64,000 nt of DNA from an uncultured Christensenella sp. GTDB taxonomy: Bacteria > Bacillota > Clostridia > Christensenellales > CAG-917. The stretch spans positions 199,138 to 263,137 of the forward strand of contig CAJTNO010000002.1 of the NCBI GenBank assembly GCA_910577815.1, read 5' to 3'. A model generated the notes under the pieces. That model searched no databases. It was given only the letters and a program-made list of their open reading frames with translations, and was not told the origin of the DNA. Shown here piece after piece: positions 41,640 through 49,738 of the stretch. How positions within the stretch are numbered: position 1 is the first letter of the stretch; each line of letters begins with the position of its first letter. Made by a program: the position numbers and the translations under genes.

Positions 41640-42595
41640 CTCATAAGCCCCCAGACAAGACTGAACAATGTTGCTCCCACGCCGAGAAGCACCGTAAGAA
41701 TAAACGGAATATCCGTGCGCAAGGGCTTAGCTTCCACCGCAGGCTCGAAGGGGCGCGCGCCTATTATGCCGTTTTTTACGGCGTCCTTACGCAATAGGTA
41801 AAACATAAGCACTAAAAGCGCGGCGCAAACAGCCACCGCGATAAAGCCCACAGCAAGCCCTGCGGGAGAGCCGTATATCCAGTTTTCTATTACCGTTATA
41901 AATGAGAGAATTCCGCCGTTCTGTCCGACGTATCCGCTTATCACAGACACGGCGTTATTTAAAAAGTGCATAAAAATCCCCGGAAATACCGAGCCCGTAT
42001 AATACATCGTAAGCGCCATAACCGCTCCGCCGAAAAACGTGTAGCCCGTCTGCACTATGTTTTGGTGCATAAGCGAAAAAAGCAGCGCGCTTATAAGCAC
42101 AAATTTCCAACCGCACTCCCTGTAGCCCGCAAACAGCAGTCCTCTATGCGTAAGCTCCTCGAAAACGGCGGGAAGCACGGCAACCAGAACCAGCTCGCGA
42201 AAAAGTACGCCTATGCTGCTGTAATCCGTAGGCGAGGACGTGCGGACATATCCTATAAGGCTCAAAAAATTCTGCCATACAAAGGATACTCCCGTAGACA
42301 CCACTATCATACAAACGCCAAGCACAAGCACTCGCGCGGCGGTTTTAGCGGATATTTTTTTTACGGCAAAATCGGAAATTACAGTCTTAACGCCCTCTCT
42401 GCGCCCGACCGTCAGCAGGTAAAGAGACACGGGCATAACGCCGAAAATCATAATCTGCACCATACAGGAATAAAACGCGTCGCTGTTGTCCACTCCGAGC
42501 GCGGAATATACGTCGAGAGAGGACGCAATCCTCAATAGCAGAGTAGCCGCAACTACGGCGAAATATATAAAGCCTATACTGTTGCGCTTTGTCAT
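41636..42595 (-). CDS. CPBP-family intramembrane metalloprotease (second paralogue)
   Basis: The 319-residue polytopic protein carries the CPBP (Abi, type-II CAAX prenyl protease) motifs. FEELTHRGLL is the EExxxR motif (about residue 141), SLMHQN is the His motif and MHFLNN is the third motif. All metal and catalytic residues appear present, so an active membrane protease is likely; its substrate is unknown. Seven to eight helices are evident. It overlaps the preceding CPBP gene and rlmH by 4 nt each. The neighbouring paralogue at 42592 has the same motif order, so the pair probably arose by duplication. Confidence 0.85.
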   Translation of the reverse strand: MTKRNSIGFIYFAVVAATLLLRIASSLDVYSALGVDNSDAFYSCMVQIMIFGVMPVSLYLLTVGRREGVKTVISDFAVKKISAKTAARVLVLGVCMIVVSTGVSFVWQNFLSLIGYVRTSSPTDYSSIGVLFRELVLVAVLPAVFEELTHRGLLFAGYRECGWKFVLISALLFSLMHQNIVQTGYTFFGGAVMALTMYYTGSVFPGIFMHFLNNAVSVISGYVGQNGGILSFITVIENWIYGSPAGLAVGFIAVAVCAALLVLMFYLLRKDAVKNGIIGARPFEPAVEAKPLRTDIPFILTVLLGVGATLFSLVWGLMR

Positions 42596-43680
42596 TTAAT
42601 AAGCCCCGAAATAAAGGAATAGAGCCAGTAAGCAATAGACAGTCCGAGCGCAATCCAAACACCTATCATAGGCTGCGCTTTGCCGCGATAATCCACCTCG
42701 TTTGCGCGCGTAAGCACTCTTGTAGTCCTTTTCCAGCCGCTCTTTTTGAAGAGAGAACCGAAGTATTTAAAAAAGTCCTTAACGGGATTGGTCTTCACGT
42801 TTTCGGGAAGTATCGCGGTAATCGTAAACTCGTCGTAAACTATTCCCTCATCGGTAACCCTGTACTCGCCGCGCTTGTCGCCGAGTCTGCTCAAAATAAA
42901 GAAAAGCAATACCAGAAGGAAAATTCCTATTAAAACGCTCGCCGCGCCCGTAAGCCAGTTGAAATAGCCCAACTGAACAGATATATCTTCCACCTGAGGA
43001 ATATATAAGGATAATGTTATACTTATAAAATTATTAAAGAAATGTACAAGAACCGTCATCCATAGCGAGCCAGTAAGTATAAGAGTGATAGCCATTGTCA
43101 CGCCGAGACCGAATTGGTGAACCGTCTGCACAGGATTTGAGTGCATAAGACTGAAGAACAGCGCGGACATAAGAATACCGAACCATACGTTTTTGGTGCT
43201 TAATCCGTGCAATACGTGACCGCGCATCAACAGCTCCTCGCCGAACGCGGGCAATATCGCCATAACGAATAGTGCAAGAAAATATATGCCTACGTTGCCG
43301 CCGCCCGGCATAGCCACGCCCGATTTTGTCGGGTATCCTATAATGTTCAAAAATGAAATCCAGGCGTTGGCAAGCGGAAGAAATACAAGAATCGTCGCTA
43401 TTGCTATAAACGGAGCAAGTATGAACTGTCTTGCGTCGCGCGGTCTGCGTATTCTTGCAATGCTTATCTCGTCCAAACGACGCACCTTTGCATAAATGAG
43501 AACGCTTGCAAAAAATGCTGCCTGCATAAGCGTGTAGCCTACCCAATCCAACACTCGCATTCCTCCGAATGCAATGTCCCTTGGGATTAAAAGCGATATA
43601 AACATAGATATCAACGAGCCTGCGCAGAGTGCTATAAGATATATCGACGAGCTTTCACTTGCTCCTATGGTTTTTCTCAT
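42592..43680 (-). CDS. CPBP-family intramembrane metalloprotease (first paralogue)
   Basis: This 362-residue membrane protein has the same CPBP motifs as its neighbour: FGEELLMRGHVL (EExxxR, about residue 147), FFSLMHSNPVQT and LVHFFNNF. It differs by a longer cytoplasmic C-terminal loop (RLGDKRGEYRVTDEG to the KRTTRVLTRANEV segment, about 265-330) before a final helix. It overlaps walJ upstream and the second CPBP gene downstream by 4 nt. In Bacillus the gap between walJ and rlmH is occupied by an HtrA-type protease. Here two CPBP proteases fill it, suggesting a comparable envelope-protease role, which is inference. Confidence 0.85.
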   Translation of the reverse strand: MRKTIGASESSSIYLIALCAGSLISMFISLLIPRDIAFGGMRVLDWVGYTLMQAAFFASVLIYAKVRRLDEISIARIRRPRDARQFILAPFIAIATILVFLPLANAWISFLNIIGYPTKSGVAMPGGGNVGIYFLALFVMAILPAFGEELLMRGHVLHGLSTKNVWFGILMSALFFSLMHSNPVQTVHQFGLGVTMAITLILTGSLWMTVLVHFFNNFISITLSLYIPQVEDISVQLGYFNWLTGAASVLIGIFLLVLLFFILSRLGDKRGEYRVTDEGIVYDEFTITAILPENVKTNPVKDFFKYFGSLFKKSGWKRTTRVLTRANEVDYRGKAQPMIGVWIALGLSIAYWLYSFISGLIK

Positions 43681-44456
43681 TCTATTTCAAATACCTCGCT
43701 TTTACGGTTTTGATGCGCTATATGCAGGGAAATATTGCTGTCCCCCATATTTTCAAGCGCGTCGCGCACGGTGTCGAACGCGCACTGCTCGGTGTTGTTG
43801 TTTTCGCTTATATGCCCGAGCAGAAGATGCTTTATGCTGCTCTGTCCGCTAAGATGCGCGACGAGCCTCGCGGTTGCGTCGTTGGACAGGTGACCTCTGT
43901 CCGAGAGTATACGCGACTTAAGCATAGGCGGATATTTACCCTCTTTAAGCATAGTCACGTCGTGATTGGACTCGAGCAGCACCACCTCGCTGTCCTTGAT
44001 ATTGCGCAAAACCCCTCGGGTGGGAATGCCTATATCCGTAGCCACGCTGCATCTCGCGCGCCCCGAGCAGAGCGTGTATGCAAGCGGATAGGCGGCGTCG
44101 TGCGGAATTCTGAACGGCTCAACATCGATATCGCCTACCGAAAAGCCGCCCTCGTAATTCTCCACGTCGGCGACGTTTTTAAGCGCGCACTGTCTGTCGT
44201 ATATCGCCTTCAGCGTGAACGGATGGGCGTATATTTTACAATCCTCGCAGAGCCTGGGCAGAGCTCTTACGTGGTCGGTATGCTCGTGGGTAATCACCAC
44301 TCCGTCGAGCATAGAGGGCTTAAGCCCCAAATCCTCAAGCTCGTCGCAAAGCCGCGTATAGGAAATGCCTGCGTCAACCAGCAACGCGGATTTATCGGAC
44401 ATTATCAGCGTGGCATTGCCCTTGCTGCCACTTGCGAGCGATATAAGCTTTAACAT
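43677..44456 (-). CDS. walJ: WalJ/YycJ-type metallo-beta-lactamase-fold hydrolase
   Basis: The 259-residue protein begins SLASGSKGNATLI, the YycJ/WalJ signature. It has the MBL metal motif THEHTDH (about residues 55-61), then IPHDAAYP, ATDIG and LESNHD, and a C-terminal GHISENNNT. It has the usual family length. WalJ is linked to the WalKR cell-wall stress system in Bacillota and has been connected to coordination of cell division and replication; its exact substrate is unsettled. No walK or walR lies in this window. It heads the walJ-CPBP-CPBP-rlmH operon. Only 21 nt separate the upstream terminator from the ATG, so the promoter is unclear. Confidence 0.85.
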   Translation of the reverse strand: MLKLISLASGSKGNATLIMSDKSALLVDAGISYTRLCDELEDLGLKPSMLDGVVITHEHTDHVRALPRLCEDCKIYAHPFTLKAIYDRQCALKNVADVENYEGGFSVGDIDVEPFRIPHDAAYPLAYTLCSGRARCSVATDIGIPTRGVLRNIKDSEVVLLESNHDVTMLKEGKYPPMLKSRILSDRGHLSNDATARLVAHLSGQSSIKHLLLGHISENNNTEQCAFDTVRDALENMGDSNISLHIAHQNRKSEVFEIE

Positions 44457-44477
44457 CTTTTACTACAGTTAAAAAAA

Positions 44478-44499
44478 AGGAGCGCGCCCTCGCGCTCCT
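44478..44499 (-). terminator. Terminator of the zinc-ribbon / membrane-protein operon
   Basis: A perfect 9-bp stem (AGGAGCGCG / CGCGCTCCT) with a 4-nt loop is followed on the minus strand by a run of eight T. It begins 10 nt after the stop of the membrane gene at 44509 and ends 21 nt before the walJ start. Confidence 0.85.
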
Positions 44500-44508
44500 C
44501 TTGAGTTT

Positions 44509-45366
44509 TTATATTTCCGAGCCGCGTCTTATCCGCTGCTCCTCCCTGTCCTCCCTGCGGTTGAGCAGTACGGAGAAGATAACGGTAAGCAGGAAATTGA
44601 ACGCGCTTACCGAAAGCATTACAAGCAAGCCGATGTTTTCATCCGCAATGAACCCGCCCTGTACGATATCGTAGACGAGTATGCCTATAAAGCAGCCCAT
44701 ATTGAGGAATGAAAGTATCGGAGAAATGGGCTTCGGATATTTGCCTATAATTATGCCGAGCGCGGTAAGCACAACCTGTATGCCCGCAAGTCCCATAACT
44801 ATGACGTATATCAGATTGAATACGTCCGCCTCTATGTCGAAGCCACCTGCTATCCAAATCTTTATTATGCCTATTACGTCGAAGCCCGCTATTTCCATAA
44901 CGCCTATATTTGTCATCTTGTAGGACAGGAAGAAGGGAAGAATAAACAGCGCGGTAACGATGAAGGACACAAACGAGAATATCCTCGGGAAGGATGTCTT
45001 TCTCTTTTTCCTTACGGCTTTTCTGCGCTCGACGGTATCGAAGGAGGTATCCTCGCCGTAACTCTCCTCCTCTGCGCTCTCGTAGCCGCCCTGCCTTGAA
45101 TCCGTGCGCAAGACGTTGCTGTCCTGCGTCATATACGGCACGACCGCGAGAGGCACGACTATCGGCTGAAGCTGTATGGTATTGTGCTTGGGCGCGACGA
45201 TAGGCACGGGACCGCCTATGCCGACCTGTTTCATAACGGTTACGTCTGCGCCGACGTCAAGCTGCGGAGAACCGTAGGCGTCCGCCTCGTATAACGGCTC
45301 GCCGTCCGCCATATCGACGGTGATAGGCTCGTCCTGAATGACGACTTCCTGATGCTTTCTTGACAT
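44509..45366 (-). CDS. Membrane protein with disordered N-terminus carrying a VPYMTQ motif
   Basis: The family is not recognised. The first 125 residues are hydrophilic and include PIVVPLAVVPYMTQDS (about residues 69-84), which resembles a segment in the zinc-ribbon protein two genes upstream. A basic stretch (RRKAVRKKRKTS, about 113-124) precedes four hydrophobic segments (about 128-148, 177-203, 215-235, 245-268). The tail is charged (RREDREEQRIRRGSEI). I infer a cytoplasmic N-terminal tail that binds a partner and a membrane-anchoring bundle. AGGAGG lies 5 nt before the ATG. It is the last gene before a strong terminator. Confidence 0.65.
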   Translation of the reverse strand: MSRKHQEVVIQDEPITVDMADGEPLYEADAYGSPQLDVGADVTVMKQVGIGGPVPIVAPKHNTIQLQPIVVPLAVVPYMTQDSNVLRTDSRQGGYESAEEESYGEDTSFDTVERRKAVRKKRKTSFPRIFSFVSFIVTALFILPFFLSYKMTNIGVMEIAGFDVIGIIKIWIAGGFDIEADVFNLIYVIVMGLAGIQVVLTALGIIIGKYPKPISPILSFLNMGCFIGILVYDIVQGGFIADENIGLLVMLSVSAFNFLLTVIFSVLLNRREDREEQRIRRGSEI

Positions 45367-45390
45367 AAATACCTCCTGTAATGCCGCTGC

Positions 45391-46176
45391 TTATCCGAGA
45401 TAACCGTATCTGTCCGAGTCTATAAGCGTACAGATAAGCGACACTATAAAGTATCCCGCGGCGAATACCACAAGCGAGAACAGCTCGCTTGTTTTAAAGC
45501 CGCGGATAAAATCGTTTATAAAATCTATCTTTTCAATGCCCACTGCCTCCGCGCCGACCAAGGAGGTGATAAACACCGCAAGTACGGCTAAGAGATATAC
45601 TCCCGCATTGGCGGTGTATTTGACGGGCTTATATGTTCCGAGTATGGAAAACAGAGCTTTGAACAGGTTTATAGCAAGGAATAGAATTCCCGCAAGCAGC
45701 ACGATGTCGGGGATAACCGCAATCCAGATAACGCGCACCGATTCGCCCGACCAGCCGAGCTGCGCCGTAGCCTTAAACGCCTCTACGATATTGTGTATAG
45801 CCGCAAACCTTCTCGGCACGTATCTGAACGGGAAATCCTCCAGCCATACGCCCGTAGCACTGAGTATATAGGGCAGAATAAGCACGGTTGTGATAAGCAG
45901 CATAATGACGCCGATAATCATATTTTTACTGCGCTTACGCCTTTTCCACTTCTTGCTGATGTCCTCGGTTTTGGGCTGGAAATCGTTTGCGGTGCTTGCC
46001 TCGCGGGAGAATTCGTTGTCCTCCTGCTCCTCAACCTCTATTCTCGGAGTTATCACAAACTCCTGCTTAATCGTAGGCATAACGTGACAACTCGAATTAT
46101 GTATAGGCGTAGGCGCGAGGCGTATGCCCGCGTCGTCGACTCCCCTATTTTTGATTTTAAATTTTTCGTCTGCCAT
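45391..46176 (-). CDS. Membrane protein, paralogue-like neighbour of the 44509 product
   Basis: No family was recognised for this 261-residue protein. It shares its layout with the product of the next gene: a hydrophilic N-terminal tail of about 80 residues (with PTIKQEFVITPRIEVEE), a basic patch (KKWKRRKRSKN, about 75-85) and four to five hydrophobic segments. A GAGG ribosome site precedes the ATG. It lies 36 nt after the zinc-ribbon gene and 24 nt before the next membrane gene, so the three are co-transcribed. A shared complex with the zinc-ribbon protein is a reasonable guess and is not demonstrated. Confidence 0.65.
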   Translation of the reverse strand: MADEKFKIKNRGVDDAGIRLAPTPIHNSSCHVMPTIKQEFVITPRIEVEEQEDNEFSREASTANDFQPKTEDISKKWKRRKRSKNMIIGVIMLLITTVLILPYILSATGVWLEDFPFRYVPRRFAAIHNIVEAFKATAQLGWSGESVRVIWIAVIPDIVLLAGILFLAINLFKALFSILGTYKPVKYTANAGVYLLAVLAVFITSLVGAEAVGIEKIDFINDFIRGFKTSELFSLVVFAAGYFIVSLICTLIDSDRYGYLG

Positions 46177-46212
46177 TTAAACCTCGTTTACAGTAGCCTA
46201 TAGGCTAAGCTG

Positions 46213-47460
46213 TCAGATTCTGTTTCTTCTGTCGCGCCTTCCGTGCGAAGCGGATTTCGGCGCGGGCTGCTCGCTCTGCTCCGGCTGAACGGGCTGTCTT
46301 TCGGTAACCTCGGGAGAATACTGCATAAGCGGCTGCTCCTGAGTCACGTAGGGCACGAACGCCACGGGCTGAACGATAGGAGGCATCTGTCTGCGCTGCT
46401 CCTCCTGATAATAGTAAGCCGCGCTGTCCTGAGGTGTCGGCTGCGCGCCCTGCTGAGCGGGAGCGCTCTGCGGATAGGGATACGGCGGCTGATAAGGAGG
46501 ATAGCCGTAAGGCGCAAACGGAGGATAGGGATAGCCGTAAAACGGCGGACGTCCCGAGAAATCCGCGGGCGGCTCCTTTTTCTCCTGCTCCTCGGGCTTT
46601 GCGGTCGTTTCGGACTGCTCGGGCGCGGGATTCTTAAGCTGCGCCTCGAACTCCTCGAGCGTAGGTATTTTATCGCGCTTCAAATCCTCCTCGGGCGCGG
46701 GAATTATGCGTTGCTTGCGCTTGACGGGCGGGCTTTGCTTTATCTTGTTTTTTGCAAGCAGCAAAAGCGCGCGCGCCTTATTGCGTCCGCAGTTTGTGCA
46801 GGCGGTTGCGGTAAGCGGATTTATCGTTCCGCAAGCGGGACACACATAGGTTTCGGTTTCTATATCGTCCTCGTCTATCTGCGAATAAGGGTCCGCGTAA
46901 TAGCGCGAATAATCCTTTAAGGACACGGACATCTTCTTTAAAAGCTCCACGTCCTCGGCACCGAGCTCGTTTATCTTGTTTTTGTACGCCTCGAGAGTGC
47001 TGAGCTTATGCGAATAATCCTCCTCGCATTTCTGCTTATAATGCTCTACCTCGAGCATAGCCTCTTCCTTTTCCTCGGCAACCCTCGCGCGCTTTTTTGC
47101 AATCTCTTTATCTACCGCCGCCATTCTGTCGCGCTCCATAGTGTCAAGACGCTTCTTGGTCTTGCGAGCGTCGAGCATATCGTTATCGGAGTGCGTTTCG
47201 CTGTCCAGATTTATGGGCGCGCCGCAGGATACGCAATACTTTGCGCCCGGCAGATTTTTAGCTCCGCAAACCGCGCAAACGGGCTTGCGCATAACGGAAA
47301 GAATACCGCCGCAGCTTGCGCAGTATCTGCTGCCCGCGCCGTTTTTTGCGCCGCATATGGGACAAACGGTTTCGTAGTTTTCAACTACGTCCGCTCCGCA
47401 TTTAATACAAAATGCCTGTCCCTGTTTTACTTCGTTTCCGCAAATCTTACAAACGAACAT
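46213..47460 (-). CDS. Zinc-ribbon / coiled-coil / Pro-Tyr-rich scaffold-like protein
   Basis: The 415-residue protein has three N-terminal zinc ribbons (CKIC...CIKC, CPIC...CASC, CAVC...CVSC within about residues 4-80). A charged coiled-coil-like helix follows (about 100-190) and a fourth ribbon (CPACG...CTNCG, about 208-227). The long low-complexity tail includes Pro/Tyr repeats (FYGYPYPPFAPYGYPPY) and PPIVQPVAFVPYVTQE (about 366-381), which resembles a motif in the membrane protein at 44509. Zinc-ribbon-plus-disorder proteins of this type are common in Bacillota and mostly uncharacterised. AGGAG lies 8 nt before the ATG. It leads a three-gene block ending at the 44478 terminator. Confidence 0.75.
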   Translation of the reverse strand: MFVCKICGNEVKQGQAFCIKCGADVVENYETVCPICGAKNGAGSRYCASCGGILSVMRKPVCAVCGAKNLPGAKYCVSCGAPINLDSETHSDNDMLDARKTKKRLDTMERDRMAAVDKEIAKKRARVAEEKEEAMLEVEHYKQKCEEDYSHKLSTLEAYKNKINELGAEDVELLKKMSVSLKDYSRYYADPYSQIDEDDIETETYVCPACGTINPLTATACTNCGRNKARALLLLAKNKIKQSPPVKRKQRIIPAPEEDLKRDKIPTLEEFEAQLKNPAPEQSETTAKPEEQEKKEPPADFSGRPPFYGYPYPPFAPYGYPPYQPPYPYPQSAPAQQGAQPTPQDSAAYYYQEEQRRQMPPIVQPVAFVPYVTQEQPLMQYSPEVTERQPVQPEQSEQPAPKSASHGRRDRRNRI

Positions 47461-47591
47461 ATCTTTGCTCCTATATTTGTGTACGTCGCGTACTTTACCA
47501 TTTCCGGTCTTGCAGTTCCCTTGAGCGTCGTGAACTTCTCTTTTACGCCGACATAATTATCTTTGCACACAAGGCGTGACAGTCGACGCAA
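47427..47591 (-). CDS. Possible 54-codon ORF between glnS and the zinc-ribbon gene
   Basis: Directly after the glnS stop codon, in the same frame, the spacer stays open for 54 codons and ends inside the zinc-ribbon gene. Its translation (for example VKEKFTTLKGTARPEMVKY) looks protein-like. The only starts are TTG (47591) or GTG, neither with a ribosome site. It could be a real small gene, a gene remnant or chance. Confidence 0.2.
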   Translation of the reverse strand: MRRLSRLVCKDNYVGVKEKFTTLKGTARPEMVKYATYTNIGAKICSFVRFAETK

Positions 47592-49208
47592 TTATTTTAC
47601 TTTATAGCTATCTTTTAGTCCGACAATGCTGTTAAACTCGTTATCCCCGTTACGCTTGATAAAGTAACCCTCTCTCAAAAACTGAAAGCGTGTATGCACG
47701 GGCGCTTCCGCAACAAGTCGCTCCGCCTTGCCGTTAAGCACCGTGAGCGAATTGGGATTAAGTCTGTCCATATAATCCCCGTCGCCGTCCTCAATCAGAT
47801 AATCGAACATATTGAGCGTGACGTCCGCGCAATCAAGAGCGTTTACCCAGTGTATGGTTCCCTTGACCTTCATATTGGCGCCTTCCTCTCCCGATTTCGT
47901 TCCCTCGATATAATCGACGTGAACGGCGGATACGTTGCCCTCGCTGTCAAGCTCGCTGCTCTTGTATTTCACGATATAAGCGCCCTTGAGCCTTACTATT
48001 CCGTCGGGCTTCAGACGGAAATACTTGGGCGGAGGATTGAGTGAGAAATCGTCCTGCTCGATATAAAGCTCCCTCGAGAAGCTGACTCCGTGAACGCCCG
48101 CGTTCTCCTGCTGAGGATTGTTTTCTATATACATCGTTTCGGTCTTACCCTCGGGATAGTTGTCTATTATAAGCTTAAGCGGCTTTGTTACAACCATAGC
48201 TCGCGCGGCGTTTGCGTTTAAATCCTCGCGAACGCAATGCTCCAGTATGGAGATATCAACCTCGCTGTCCGCCTTTGCAACGCCTATGCGAGCGCAGAAA
48301 TCGCGGATTGCCGCAGGGGTATAGCCTCTCTCTCTTATGCCCGAAAGCGTGGAAAGACGGGGGTCGTCCCAGCCCCAGACGATATTTTCGTCCACAAGCT
48401 TTTTGATAAAACGCTTACTCATAACGGTATGGGTAAGATTGAGTCTTGCAAACTCTATCTGCCTCGGGCGCGGATTGAAGCCGCAGTTCAGCGTAACCCA
48501 ATCATACAGCGGACGGTGATTTTCAAACTCGAGCGAGCACAGCGAGTGGGATATACCCTCTATCGCGTCCTCTATGGGATGCGCGAAGTCGTACATCGGA
48601 TAGATGCACCACTTGTCGCCCGTGTGCGGATGCGTCGCGTGGCAAATGCGGTAAATTACGGGGTCGCGCATATTTATGTTGGGCGACGACATATCGATTT
48701 TTGCGCGGAGCACCTTTTCGCCGTCGGCAAACTCGCCCGCTCTCATACGCTCGAAAAGCTCTAAATTCTCCTTAACGCTTCTGTTTCTGTACGGGCTTTC
48801 CGTTCCCGGCACGGAGAAGCTTCCGCGCATCGCGCTTATCTCGTCCGCGCTGAGGTCGCACACGTACGCCTTTCCGTCCCCGATAAGCTTTATGGCGCAC
48901 TCGTACATTCTCTCGAAATAATCGCTCGCGTTATAAAGTCCGTCCCACTTGAAGCCGAGCCATTCGATATCGCGCTTTATGCTCTCCATATACTCCACGT
49001 CCTCCTTTGCGGGATTGGTGTCGTCAAAGCGGAGATTGCAGGTGCCGTTGTACTTTTCCTTAACGCCGAAGTTTATGCAAAGCGCCTTTGCGTGTCCTAT
49101 GTGCAGATAGCCGTTAGGCTCCGGAGGGAACCTCGTAACTATTTCGTTTACCTTGCCGTCGGCAAGGTCTTTTTCGATAAATTCCTCTATAAAATTCTTA
49201 GCTTCCAT
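47592..49208 (-). CDS. glnS: Glutaminyl-tRNA synthetase
   Basis: The 538-residue class-I enzyme charges tRNA-Gln. RFPPEPNGYLHIGHAKAL (about residues 25-42) contains the HIGH motif in the form typical of GlnRS, and VMSKRF is the KMSKS equivalent. FDDTNPAKED, the YPMYDFAHPIEDAIEGI segment and the C-terminal beta-barrel region are also present. Length fits bacterial GlnRS. Many Bacillota instead use GluRS plus GatCAB, so presence of glnS is informative for this lineage. A GGAGGA ribosome site lies within the end of the upstream GNAT-like gene, whose stop is one base before the glnS ATG. The two are therefore coupled. Confidence 0.95.
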   Translation of the reverse strand: MEAKNFIEEFIEKDLADGKVNEIVTRFPPEPNGYLHIGHAKALCINFGVKEKYNGTCNLRFDDTNPAKEDVEYMESIKRDIEWLGFKWDGLYNASDYFERMYECAIKLIGDGKAYVCDLSADEISAMRGSFSVPGTESPYRNRSVKENLELFERMRAGEFADGEKVLRAKIDMSSPNINMRDPVIYRICHATHPHTGDKWCIYPMYDFAHPIEDAIEGISHSLCSLEFENHRPLYDWVTLNCGFNPRPRQIEFARLNLTHTVMSKRFIKKLVDENIVWGWDDPRLSTLSGIRERGYTPAAIRDFCARIGVAKADSEVDISILEHCVREDLNANAARAMVVTKPLKLIIDNYPEGKTETMYIENNPQQENAGVHGVSFSRELYIEQDDFSLNPPPKYFRLKPDGIVRLKGAYIVKYKSSELDSEGNVSAVHVDYIEGTKSGEEGANMKVKGTIHWVNALDCADVTLNMFDYLIEDGDGDYMDRLNPNSLTVLNGKAERLVAEAPVHTRFQFLREGYFIKRNGDNEFNSIVGLKDSYKVK

Positions 49209-49209
49209 A

Positions 49210-49596
49210 TCAATTCTTCCGTCCTCCGCACATATAGTGCAGATTTACGTCCCTCGAGTATATTTCCATATTGCCGCCGACCTCTTTAAAGCCGAACCTT
49301 TCAAACTCCTCTCTTTTGCCCTCTATGCGCAGCTTTACGGGCGCGCCCTCGATTAGCTTAAAGAACATCGCGTGCAGAAAGAAGGTTTTATCCCCCTCCT
49401 CCACACACGGAGCAAAGTGTATTTTTTCTATCACTCCTACAGGCTCGTCCTCTATCGCTATCTGCATACGCCAAAGAGCTACGGGAGAAGCTTCGTCGTA
49501 CATAACGAAGTTACTGCCGAACGGCTCGCCCTCCACGCCGAGAACTCGATAGATATCCGCCGCCTCGGAGCTGTTTACATATTTCACGGTCAGCAT
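49210..49596 (-). CDS. Small GNAT-like protein upstream of glnS
   Basis: This 128-residue protein is probably a divergent GNAT-fold member. It has a strand-rich centre (VALWRMQIAIEDEPVGVIEKI), then KTFFLHAMFFKLIEGAPVKL and the late GFKEVGGNMEIYSRD typical of GNAT ends. The canonical acetyl-CoA P-loop is not clearly visible, so activity is uncertain. It ends one base before the glnS start, indicating co-transcription. The promoter (49608-49636) places the transcript start about 4-5 nt before the ATG and there is no ribosome site, so the mRNA is nearly leaderless. Confidence 0.55.
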   Translation of the reverse strand: MLTVKYVNSSEAADIYRVLGVEGEPFGSNFVMYDEASPVALWRMQIAIEDEPVGVIEKIHFAPCVEEGDKTFFLHAMFFKLIEGAPVKLRIEGKREEFERFGFKEVGGNMEIYSRDVNLHYMCGGRKN

Positions 49597-49607
49597 AGTT
49601 ATAAATA

Positions 49608-49636
49608 ATAATATAGCTAAAACAGGGTAATGTCAA
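49608..49636 (-). promoter_or_regulatory. Promoter of the GNAT-like/glnS operon
   Basis: On the minus strand TTGACA (49636-49631), a 17-bp spacer and TATTAT (49613-49608) form a near-perfect promoter. The ATG is 11 nt after the -10 box, leaving a leader of about 4-5 nt without a ribosome site. Confidence 0.8.
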
Positions 49637-49698
49637 GCGACGCACGCAAGCGCGCGGGTGTAAATTTCTGGAATGCGTTCAAATCAAATAAAAAAACG

Positions 49699-49712
49699 GA
49701 CGGCAAACCGCC
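49699..49712 (-). terminator. Probable terminator after truA
   Basis: On the minus strand a short 5-bp GC stem with one G-U pair and a TTTG loop lies within a GGCGGCGG-rich stretch. It is followed by CCG and a run of T, 27 nt after the truA stop. Confidence 0.45.
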
Positions 49713-49738
49713 GCCGCCAAAACCGAAATTTTAACCGT

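Noticed and set aside
44509..49596. A T-box or other riboswitch upstream of glnS
   Set aside because: The predicted leader is only about 4-5 nt and no T-box core or specifier structure is present.
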